Shown here: positions 1 through 6,147 of the stretch, in pieces
Position numbering within the stretch: position 1 is the stretch's first letter
How the letters are laid out: the number at the start of each line of letters is the position of its first letter
NCBI GenBank assembly: GCA_031267435.1
Contig: JAIRZB010000059.1
Coordinates: 1-18,544, forward strand
Direction of reading: 5' to 3'
DNA: 18,544 bases
Source of the DNA: Puniceicoccales bacterium
GTDB taxonomy: Bacteria; Verrucomicrobiota; Verrucomicrobiia; Opitutales; LL51
Position numbers and translations under genes: made by a program
The notes under the pieces: model-generated
Told to the model about the DNA's origin: nothing
The model's input: the letters and a program-made list of their open reading frames with translations, nothing else
Database searches by the model: none

Positions 1-15
1 AGGGCGCGCAGCCCT
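1..15 (-). terminator. possible hairpin terminator at left edge
   Basis: Bases 1-5 (AGGGC) and 11-15 (GCCCT) form a perfect 5-bp inverted repeat with a 5-base loop. It falls exactly at the stop codon (15-17) of the minus-strand membrane-protein gene. Read on the minus strand it would be a short GC-rich hairpin closing the transcript. Any following T-run lies outside the window, so the terminator assignment is tentative. Confidence 0.3.
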
Positions 16-746
16 TAGGATTTTCCTTCTTGATAATTTGACTCCGTTTGCATTCCGACAAACATTTCTTCCCAACTCAAATGAGTTAATTTTTGCAAGC
101 GCTTTATAAGACCAACCAATGTCACCATTAGAATAATGGTACAGGGCAATACAATTACCGGATAGCTCCAGAAGGTCATGCGTCCCAATTCTTTATTAAA
201 TTCAACGGTCCCCGTCTCACTGTGAATGAAATAGCACGCCAAAATATAGTTTAAAATTGCGCTGAATAAAAACGACAGTGAAAATTTCAGTGTACTTGAC
301 GATAGTAATTTTTGAAACATGGCCTGACTTTCCGGTTCCTGCAATCGCCCATTAATCAGCTCCACATTCATAATCGTATCATTGAACAACAGCGTCTTAA
401 TCAATGGATATCGTGTAAAAGCTGAACAAAAAACAATTATTCCAATCAGCGATGGAACCAATGCTTCCTTAATGGCAATGTATTCCTTGGGAAGCTGTAG
501 CAAACCAATAATGCCCGTAAGAAAAATACTTACAAAACCAATGATTGAAAAAATATTGCACTTTCTAGATTTAATGAAATCCAATAGACCGTAACCAATT
601 GGAAAAAGTAGTGCAATAATCAGCGCAATGGTTGGGGATAGCCCAAACCAATCGTCCGCTTTGGACATAATCAGCGACGGTAAAATAATATTAAAACCCA
701 GATTTAGCCAAGGATTCTCACGATTTTTTTGTTTTTTCATTTCCAT
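15..746 (-). CDS. VC0807-family multi-pass membrane protein
   Basis: This is a 243-residue integral membrane protein of unknown biochemical function. The N-terminal pattern, NPWLNLGFNIILPSLI near residue 11 followed by a stretch around 'IALIIALLFPIGYGLLDFI', matches my memory of the VC0807 family, which is often annotated as transporter-like or septation-like without experimental support. About six hydrophobic helices can be seen, with a soluble stretch near 125-145. The start is ATG at 744-746, with a second in-frame ATG two codons later. A good Shine-Dalgarno (GAGGAA, 753-758) lies 6 nt upstream, inside the last codons of pssA. Only 3 nt separate the two genes, so translation is probably coupled. 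The link to phospholipid synthesis comes from position only. Confidence 0.65.
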   Translation of the reverse strand: MEMKKQKNRENPWLNLGFNIILPSLIMSKADDWFGLSPTIALIIALLFPIGYGLLDFIKSRKCNIFSIIGFVSIFLTGIIGLLQLPKEYIAIKEALVPSLIGIIVFCSAFTRYPLIKTLLFNDTIMNVELINGRLQEPESQAMFQKLLSSSTLKFSLSFLFSAILNYILACYFIHSETGTVEFNKELGRMTFWSYPVIVLPCTIILMVTLVGLIKRLQKLTHLSWEEMFVGMQTESNYQEGKS

Positions 747-749
747 TAA

Positions 750-1613
750 TTATTCCTCATTTTTCATATCCCGCAACTTTGCTTCCCGGTGATTGGATCC
801 GTAAAAATTATGACGGACCACTCTATGCCTCCGGGAATGGCGTACTAAGCCGTATATAATATAACTCAAAAAGACAACCGCGCAGGAAAATTCATGGAAC
901 CACATAATCGTCACTAAAATTCCAATAATGACCACAAAGGTACTTAGGCGTGTCCGAGTATTCCAATCAATTTTTTTGAAGCTTGGAAAGCGAATATTAC
1001 TGACCATTAAATAGGCAATGAATAGCATAAGCGGTGGAAGAAAAATCGCAAATGCATTCAAGTCATAGCCATTAATAATCAGTACAAAGGAAGCAACGAC
1101 GCCCGCTGCCATGGGGACCGGTAGACCCAAAAAATCATAGTTCGGATGTGGATCATCCCTGGGCAATAGCGGACTGGTAATCACATTAAAGCGCGCTAAA
1201 CGAATACCTGCACAAAGTAAATAAATGAAACCGAAAAGCCAACCCACCTGACGAAAAAAAGAAAATTCCTCCGTTGGCGATAGAATGAGGAGAAAAACCA
1301 TTAGAGCGGGCGCTACTCCGAAGGATACCATGTCACAAATGGAATCAAATTCCATGCCAAACAGCGATTCTTTTTTTTTCAATCGCGCAACACGCCCATC
1401 CAACATATCCGACAATCCTGCGAGAAAAATAAGCCAAACGGCCTGCTGGTAGTAGCGATGGATAACCATAATATCCTGGACCGAATAGCGTGCCTGAACG
1501 CAGCGAATAATGGCTAGAAATCCACAGAATAAATTCGTTGCCGTAAACAAATTGGGCAATAAATAAATTCGACTCGCATCCGCTACGTTGGAATACTTTT
1601 TAATAGATGACAT
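750..1613 (-). CDS. pssA: CDP-diacylglycerol-serine O-phosphatidyltransferase
   Basis: This inner-membrane enzyme condenses CDP-diacylglycerol with L-serine to give phosphatidylserine and CMP, the first committed step towards phosphatidylethanolamine. The CDP-alcohol phosphatidyltransferase signature is complete: D69, D72-G73, A76-R77, G86, D90 and D94, with the standard spacing DGx2ARx8Gx3Dx3D. It is 287 residues with a short soluble N-terminus, several hydrophobic helices, and a basic His/Arg-rich C-terminal tail (around 'RHSRRHRVVRHNF'). Helices and length fit the membrane-bound subclass II PssA rather than the E. coli phospholipase-D-like type. The ATG at 1611-1613 is preceded immediately by AGGAG with no spacer. 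A second purine-rich GGTGGA about 10 nt upstream is a better-spaced ribosome site. It is divergent from the rluD-type gene across an 85-bp gap and is followed by the VC0807-type gene. Confidence 0.88.
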   Translation of the reverse strand: MSSIKKYSNVADASRIYLLPNLFTATNLFCGFLAIIRCVQARYSVQDIMVIHRYYQQAVWLIFLAGLSDMLDGRVARLKKKESLFGMEFDSICDMVSFGVAPALMVFLLILSPTEEFSFFRQVGWLFGFIYLLCAGIRLARFNVITSPLLPRDDPHPNYDFLGLPVPMAAGVVASFVLIINGYDLNAFAIFLPPLMLFIAYLMVSNIRFPSFKKIDWNTRTRLSTFVVIIGILVTIMWFHEFSCAVVFLSYIIYGLVRHSRRHRVVRHNFYGSNHREAKLRDMKNEE

Positions 1614-1698
1614 CTCCTATTTCCACCATAGGGAGCTTTTATGAACTGCAAGCTTTTCCTATTGCGATTTCAAAAATACCGCTAAATTGTGGAAACAA

Positions 1699-2625
1699 AT
1701 GCCAACGATTATTTTACCTGAAGGAATTTTAGGTGAGCGCTGCGATAAAATTTTGTCACAGATTTTACCACTTTCGCGTGCGAATATCCGGAAATCTTTC
1801 GAGCAATATCCATTCGAATGCAATGGAAAAAAAATCCATCTCCATGATAAAGTATATACGGGCGACATCGTTACCTATGAAATCATTGATAGTTGCGCAA
1901 AGAAAAGTTCAAAGGGCGATCCGAAGTTGGATATTATTTTTGAAGATGAAGACGTCATTGTCATCAATAAACCGGCGGATATTGTGGTTCATCCGGGAGT
2001 AAATGTACACGGAAAAACGCTGCAAGAATACGTTTTGAGCCACTGCGCACTGAGTCCTTTGGGACAGGAAGGGCGTTCGGGCGTCGTCCATCGTCTCGAC
2101 AAGGATACGACGGGAGCAATTATCTTTGCCAAATCGAACCGCGCTTTCCAGCATTTAACCCGTGATTTCGCCCACCATGCCATCAGAAAGTGCTATACCT
2201 GCATTGTGCAAGGAACACCGACGCTGAATACGGGAAAAATCGAAATTCCTATCGCGCGCCAAACGAGTAATAAAATGAGGATGATTGCCTGTCCGAGCGG
2301 CAAATCTGCCAAAACAATATGGACAGTTCATAGGCATTTCAAACATTTTACGTGGATAGATGTTAAAATTCATACGGGTCGGACCCATCAAATTCGTGTG
2401 CATATGAATTACATTGGCCATCCTATCGGTGGCGATTTGGCCTATGGTTACACCGATAATTTTGTTTTTCCCCGGGTAATGCTCCATGCAGAATCCATAG
2501 CATTTTCCCATCCGCGAACGGGTGAATATTTATCCTTCAGCGTTCCATTACCCCTAGATTTTTCCAATATCCTGGAAAATTTATGCGCAGCTGAAAGGGA
2601 AGAAAAAATAACCGAATTGCCATGA
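1699..2625 (+). CDS. rluD: RluD/RluA-family 23S rRNA pseudouridine synthase
   Basis: This enzyme isomerises uridines to pseudouridine in RNA; RluD itself acts on helix 69 of 23S rRNA. An N-terminal S4-like RNA-binding domain (about residues 8-60) precedes the catalytic domain. The family motif is VHRLDKDTTGAIIFAK with catalytic Asp at residue 134, counted from the ATG. The later GRTHQIRVHMNYIGHP block is the conserved RluA-family substrate-site motif. I chose ATG 1699-1701 (308 residues). An in-frame TTG at 1687 would add four residues, but GTGGA at 1689-1693 is better placed as the ribosome site for the ATG. The RluA family has several paralogues, so the exact target (RluD versus RluC) is not proven, though the S4 domain plus length favours RluD. 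Its stop overlaps the start of nth (ATGA), so the two are co-translated. Confidence 0.85.
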   Translation: MPTIILPEGILGERCDKILSQILPLSRANIRKSFEQYPFECNGKKIHLHDKVYTGDIVTYEIIDSCAKKSSKGDPKLDIIFEDEDVIVINKPADIVVHPGVNVHGKTLQEYVLSHCALSPLGQEGRSGVVHRLDKDTTGAIIFAKSNRAFQHLTRDFAHHAIRKCYTCIVQGTPTLNTGKIEIPIARQTSNKMRMIACPSGKSAKTIWTVHRHFKHFTWIDVKIHTGRTHQIRVHMNYIGHPIGGDLAYGYTDNFVFPRVMLHAESIAFSHPRTGEYLSFSVPLPLDFSNILENLCAAEREEKITELP

Positions 2626-3248
2626 CAGATGATGCTAAATTTATTCTTAGGACATTGGCGGAAATTTATCCCAACATCACCATTCCATTGCACCATACTT
2701 CTTCCTTTTCGCTTTTAATGGCCGTTATTTTATCTGCCCAATGCACCGATGAACAAGTCAACCGAGTGACATCCATACTATTTTCAGCTGCCCCTGATCC
2801 GCAAACCATGAAAGATTTACCCCTCGAAAAAATTGAAAGCATCATTCATTCCTGTGGACTATTTCGCAGTAAGGCGCGTGCGATAAAGGGTTGTGCACAG
2901 ATTATTGCCGATTACTACGATGGAAAGGTTCCCGAAACCTTTGAAGAACTAGAAAAATTGCCAGGTGTTGGCCACAAAACGGCAAGTGTTATGATTGCTC
3001 AATGCTTCAATGGCTATGCTTTTCCGGTGGATACACACATTCGTCGCCTAGCCAATCGCTGGGGTCTAGCACATTCGCAAAATGTAGTTATTGTAGAAAA
3101 TAATTTGAAAAAACTTTTTCCGAAGGAAGAATGGCATGACCTACATATTCGCATGATTCGTTTCGGCCGGGAATACTGTCCCGCTAAAAATCATCGCATC
3201 GACCATTGTCCAATTTGTCAATTTATATCAAAGACTTGTATAAACTAA
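2622..3248 (+). CDS. nth: endonuclease III (DNA glycosylase/AP lyase)
   Basis: This base-excision repair enzyme removes oxidised pyrimidines and cleaves the abasic strand by beta-elimination. At 208 residues it is close to E. coli Nth (211). The helix-hairpin-helix LPGVGHKTA carries the catalytic Lys119, and the VDTHIRRLANRWGL block carries the catalytic Asp137. These match K120 and D138 of E. coli with one residue of offset. The C-terminal [4Fe-4S] cysteines are C186, C196, C199 and C206, a C-x9-C-x2-C-x6-C spacing rather than the E. coli x6-x2-x5. The ATG overlaps the rluD-type stop by 4 nt. The last 21 nt are also coding on the other strand, for the convergent LolA-like gene. Confidence 0.93.
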   Translation: MTDDAKFILRTLAEIYPNITIPLHHTSSFSLLMAVILSAQCTDEQVNRVTSILFSAAPDPQTMKDLPLEKIESIIHSCGLFRSKARAIKGCAQIIADYYDGKVPETFEELEKLPGVGHKTASVMIAQCFNGYAFPVDTHIRRLANRWGLAHSQNVVIVENNLKKLFPKEEWHDLHIRMIRFGREYCPAKNHRIDHCPICQFISKTCIN

Positions 3249-3998
3249 ACGATCCACGAATGGTTTTCCCAGAGCATTTTTATCGAAAATATCCGTGGGA
3301 ATCGGTTGTTCCAGAGCCACCTCTTTGACCATCAACTGGGTTGTTACATTGCTGGGAACATCCCTAACTTCAATCGATTTTATGAACCAGGTATCTTGGA
3401 CTTTTTTTAGGTCCAGAAGATTGAAAATACGCAATAATTTTCCCTTTTCATCGAAGTATTTGACCTGCAAAATAATCCCATATACAGGGTCATAGGCAAT
3501 TTCGACCACCTGTCCCGTTGTTTTGAAGCGAAAGATATGCGTATTCCGGCCTTGCACACGCTCCGGATGGAGATATTCGTAGGAGTCCCACTCCAAGAAA
3601 AGCATTAAAATATCCGAAAAACACAAAAGATGATCGGATTGCACAGGATCATTCGGCGTAATTTTTTTCGATGGATCCGAACAAAAAATTTCACCATTGG
3701 GTGGCCCAAAGGATAAAAATACCTGGTCACCGAATTTTAATAGTAAATAAGCTCCATCGGAATTTTTTCGGAAATAGCACCTCCCCTCTTTCGTTTCCGT
3801 CTTCCTATCTTTTTTCGTACTTAAACCAAAGCCCAAAGCACATTCCACACGTGTTTGTTTTAATTCTTTGATGGTTTCATTAACTGCTTTGGGATCCAAA
3901 GGCAGTAATTTTTTATGTCGCAATGCCGGAGCAGCATTGCAGAAAACCGCCGCAAAACAATTTAAAAAAATAGCAAAAAGCCTAATCCATTTCATCAT
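3228..3998 (-). CDS. LolA-like outer-membrane lipoprotein-sorting protein
   Basis: This 256-residue exported protein starts with a signal peptide: basic MMKWIR, a hydrophobic core to about residue 20, and likely cleavage near the CNAA positions 20-23. No convincing lipobox is present. The C-terminal half follows the alternating beta-strand pattern of LolA-like sorting proteins, with a phrase of the type 'KGKLLRIFNLLDLKKVQDTW' and then 'KSIEVRDVPSNVTTQLMV'. LolA-like proteins adopt a half-barrel that carries lipid or lipoproteins across the periplasm, but whether this one replaces classical LolA is unknown. Its start overlaps the secG stop by 4 nt (ATGA), linking it to an export gene. Its 3' end overlaps convergent nth by 21 nt. 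Confidence 0.65.
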   Translation of the reverse strand: MMKWIRLFAIFLNCFAAVFCNAAPALRHKKLLPLDPKAVNETIKELKQTRVECALGFGLSTKKDRKTETKEGRCYFRKNSDGAYLLLKFGDQVFLSFGPPNGEIFCSDPSKKITPNDPVQSDHLLCFSDILMLFLEWDSYEYLHPERVQGRNTHIFRFKTTGQVVEIAYDPVYGIILQVKYFDEKGKLLRIFNLLDLKKVQDTWFIKSIEVRDVPSNVTTQLMVKEVALEQPIPTDIFDKNALGKPFVDRLVYTSL

Positions 3999-4441
3999 TT
4001 TTCGGCTTCCCCATTTTCAAAAACATCGACGGCCATTGGCGTTACGGCGGGAATATTTTCCGTTTCTGCGGTGAAATTTTCAATGGACGGAACCGATTCA
4101 ACTTCCGCTTTTTGGGCCGTATCCTTTTGTATTTCATCGGACACTGCCGCTGCGACCTCCTTCTTTTCAAGTAAATTTTGCGGTCTATCAACTTTTTCGC
4201 GGGCCATGTGGAGCAGGGAAAGAAAAAAGGACAGGCAAAAGTAAAGAATAATGCAATACTTCGTAATCTTAGCAAGTGTATTTACGCCCTCGCCACCCAA
4301 AATCGAGGTTACCGCACTACCTCCCAAAGTTGCTCCCATACCCGATTCCTCACTCGGCCGCTGCATTAGAATAAATAGCACCGTAATGGCGCAAAGCACC
4401 AGTAAGAACGATGTAAAAACGAATATAAAAAATGCACTCAT
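3995..4441 (-). CDS. secG: SecG subunit of the Sec translocon, with long tail
   Basis: SecG is the small accessory subunit of the SecYEG protein-conducting channel. Residues 1-80 show the family layout: a first transmembrane helix (about 4-24), the loop MQRPSEESGMGATLGG followed by a Gly/Ser stretch, and a second helix (about 60-77). At 148 residues it is longer than many SecG proteins. The extra roughly 65 residues form an acidic, Pro/Glu/Val-rich tail that is probably disordered. No Shine-Dalgarno is visible before the ATG at 4439-4441. A weak promoter candidate on the minus strand (TTGACT at 4483-4488, poor -10 near 4460) lies upstream. The gene is first in a two-gene unit with the LolA-like gene (4-nt overlap). 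Confidence 0.85.
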   Translation of the reverse strand: MSAFFIFVFTSFLLVLCAITVLFILMQRPSEESGMGATLGGSAVTSILGGEGVNTLAKITKYCIILYFCLSFFLSLLHMAREKVDRPQNLLEKKEVAAAVSDEIQKDTAQKAEVESVPSIENFTAETENIPAVTPMAVDVFENGEAEK

Positions 4442-4523
4442 TAGCGATGGTATACGGTTCTAATTTGATAAAACCAATAGAAAGTCAAGCAAGATTCAAA
4501 AAAGCTTTAATAAAACAAATCCA

Positions 4524-4853
4524 ATGGGAAGGGAGAGTCGTAAAAAGAGATTAAAAGTTTACTCTAAGAAAAAAAACGCTCGACGAAAACATAAGATGTC
4601 AAGTATATTATCAAAAGTTTTGTTATTGTTGTTTTTGTTAAAATCATGTGCGTTTGTATGGGGGACACCCAAAGAACTGCCTGCTTCGGTTATCTGTAGT
4701 AAGCCGCCCACGCTTCAGCAACTGGCAAGACGAGAAACAAGGATAAAAAGTAATCAAGAATTCAGAGAAAGGCCGTTGGTTCGAGCTGTCCTGACAGGCG
4801 ATTGGCAGACTATTCGGTGCATCTGTGCCAATACACCAAAGCGACAAACATAA
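4524..4853 (+). CDS. exported ankyrin-like protein, N-terminal part (frameshifted)
   Basis: This is the 109-codon N-terminal piece of what looks like one broken gene. Residues 1-24 are strikingly basic. Then MSSILSKVLLLLFLLKS forms a typical signal peptide, so the true start may be the ATG at 4596-4598; neither start has a clear Shine-Dalgarno. After the signal, the segment RPLVRAVLTGDWQTIRCIC (about residues 82-100) resembles the two helices of an ankyrin repeat. The reading frame then runs into a stop at 4851-4853, while the ankyrin-like pattern continues in the -1 frame from about 4802. The joined product would be about 212 residues (about 188 from the later ATG). It faces the T3SS operon tail to tail. 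Its function is unknown. Confidence 0.5.
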   Translation: MGRESRKKRLKVYSKKKNARRKHKMSSILSKVLLLLFLLKSCAFVWGTPKELPASVICSKPPTLQQLARRETRIKSNQEFRERPLVRAVLTGDWQTIRCICANTPKRQT

Positions 4854-5161
4854 GTGATCCCATCCAGTATTATCTTTTTTGGATGGCCATAATGCATGGA
4901 GAGCGACCTCCTTTTGACTTTTTTATGGCGCAAGGAATTGACGTTCGTCATATTAGTAAATTGAAACAAATTCTAAATGATAGCGATGAAGTGTATTTTG
5001 ATGAAGTCCATACCAATGCTATGAGTTATTTGCGCATGGGTTACCACATGTATGGGGAGACTCCGGAACTGAAATATATGGAAGATACTCTCGTGAGCCG
5101 AGGCGTTGTGGGCACGCCACCATTGGATTATAACGACGGCGGTTGCTGCGAAGTTCAATAG
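4802..5161 (+). CDS. ankyrin-like protein, C-terminal part (frameshifted)
   Basis: This is the C-terminal continuation, in the -1 frame, of the preceding exported protein. It would have to start on TTG at 4802, or on ATG at 4882, with no ribosome site, so it is unlikely to be a separate gene. It shows ankyrin-like spacing: a helix around 'YYLFWMAIMHGERP', then FDFFMAQGIDVRH in the position of the 'LLxxGADVN' turn, and later EDTLVSRGVVGTPPLDY in a similar place. It ends with a Cys-Cys pair near the C-terminus (GGCCEVQ). No enzyme motif is visible. A single missing base in 4802-4853 would fuse it to the upstream signal-peptide piece, so it is either a pseudogene or an assembly or sequencing error. 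Confidence 0.45.
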   Translation: MADYSVHLCQYTKATNISDPIQYYLFWMAIMHGERPPFDFFMAQGIDVRHISKLKQILNDSDEVYFDEVHTNAMSYLRMGYHMYGETPELKYMEDTLVSRGVVGTPPLDYNDGGCCEVQ

Positions 5162-5190
5162 GAATTTTTTTTCATTCATTTTCGCTGAAA

Positions 5191-5218
5191 GGTTCCGTGG
5201 GTTGCCTCGGAGCTTTTT
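5191..5218 (+). terminator. candidate rho-independent terminator between convergent genes
   Basis: GGTTCCG (5191-5197) can pair with CGGAGCT (5208-5214), giving five Watson-Crick and two wobble pairs with a 10-base loop. It is followed by a T-run at 5214-5218. It sits 30 nt after the ankyrin-like gene's stop and about 50 nt beyond the end of the convergent sctB gene. The T-run favours termination of the plus-strand transcript. On the minus strand the hairpin is followed only by TTTC, so it would be weak there. Confidence 0.35.
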
Positions 5219-5267
5219 AATGTTTTCCTTCTAGATTCCTAGCGATGAAAAGTTCCCGGATAGGGCA

Positions 5268-6137
5268 TTAAATGACGCTATTGCGGATGATTTCCATTTT
5301 ATTATCGTGCGTAGCTTTGGCAATTTCCGTCATTATGGACATGAAATGATCGCGGACGCTATTGATACTTTTTAGAGAACTTTCCACGGAATTTGCTACG
5401 GATCGAGTTAGTGTCATCGCCGCTCGCTTCGCCGAAATTTCGGCGTCGAGCTTTGCAATTTTCTTTATATTTCCGATATTGATTAGGTTTACCCCAACAT
5501 TAACCAATCCAATTGCATGATTAATGAGTCCTGCATTGCCCATAGTTTGCTGGAAATCGGCTTGCGACTTTGATTGGATCGATGTCGCTCCTATTGTTAC
5601 TCCGGAGGATACACCCGTTACCACGGCTTGGGTTATTGCCTGATCCTTTATTTGATCGACTTCCATGTGCATCTTTTCCATGATTTTTTCAGCAATTTCT
5701 TTGGACTGGTCCATCTGGGCAATGGTTAAAACAGTACGCATCTCCCTTTCTATTTGCCGGCGTTCAGTCGTCGATTGAATCATCAAAACCATCAACTCGC
5801 ACATCATGTCACCCAAACTATCCGTCTTTGATGATTGAAAATTTGTTGAATTCATCCCCAATGCTAGTTCATTGATTTTCTCGGAACGTTTTTCATTGCG
5901 CTGATTACCACCTACGGAAACAATATTGTTGTTATTTAAATGGGATAGTGTACTGCGCTCGATCATCTGTATGGCCGACAGATCGATCATGCCATTGACC
6001 ACCAAATTTTCCGCAACGGCCTTCATCGTCGCCGCATCCATTCCCGACGCACTATCTCCGGACGCTTTCTTCAATCCGGAAGGATTGGCAACATTTTTGA
6101 CATGCGTATCATCGACAGAAAGAACCTTATTCGCCAT
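5268..6137 (-). CDS. sctB: T3SS small translocator, YopD/IpaC-like (SctB)
   Basis: This is the predicted minor pore-forming translocator that inserts with SctE into the host membrane at the tip of the T3SS needle. The call rests mainly on position (last gene after SycD-like chaperone and large translocator) and architecture. At 289 residues it is close to YopD (about 306). The N-terminus is polar and low in Cys. A coiled coil runs from about 125 to 165 around 'RRQIEREMRTVLTIAQMD'. A single moderately hydrophobic Gly/Val/Ser segment (about 165-186) follows, then a second weakly hydrophobic stretch near 'HAIGLVNVGVNLINI' and a C-terminal amphipathic helix region. A Shine-Dalgarno AGGAA lies 7 nt before the ATG, 10 nt after the sctE stop. 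It ends in RNSVI, close to the RNLVI end of SctE. Direct sequence similarity to YopD is weak by eye. Confidence 0.6.
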   Translation of the reverse strand: MANKVLSVDDTHVKNVANPSGLKKASGDSASGMDAATMKAVAENLVVNGMIDLSAIQMIERSTLSHLNNNNIVSVGGNQRNEKRSEKINELALGMNSTNFQSSKTDSLGDMMCELMVLMIQSTTERRQIEREMRTVLTIAQMDQSKEIAEKIMEKMHMEVDQIKDQAITQAVVTGVSSGVTIGATSIQSKSQADFQQTMGNAGLINHAIGLVNVGVNLINIGNIKKIAKLDAEISAKRAAMTLTRSVANSVESSLKSINSVRDHFMSIMTEIAKATHDNKMEIIRNSVI

Positions 6138-6147
6138 AATTTATTTC

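Noticed and set aside
1614..1698. Promoters for the divergent pssA and rluD-type genes
   Set aside because: The gap must hold at least one promoter, but no pair of -35 and -10 boxes with good matches and spacing could be picked out on either strand.
4802..4853. Programmed -1 ribosomal frameshift in the ankyrin-like gene
   Set aside because: No X-XXY-YYZ slippery sequence or obvious downstream structure was seen in the overlap. A simple base loss or sequencing error is the more economical explanation.
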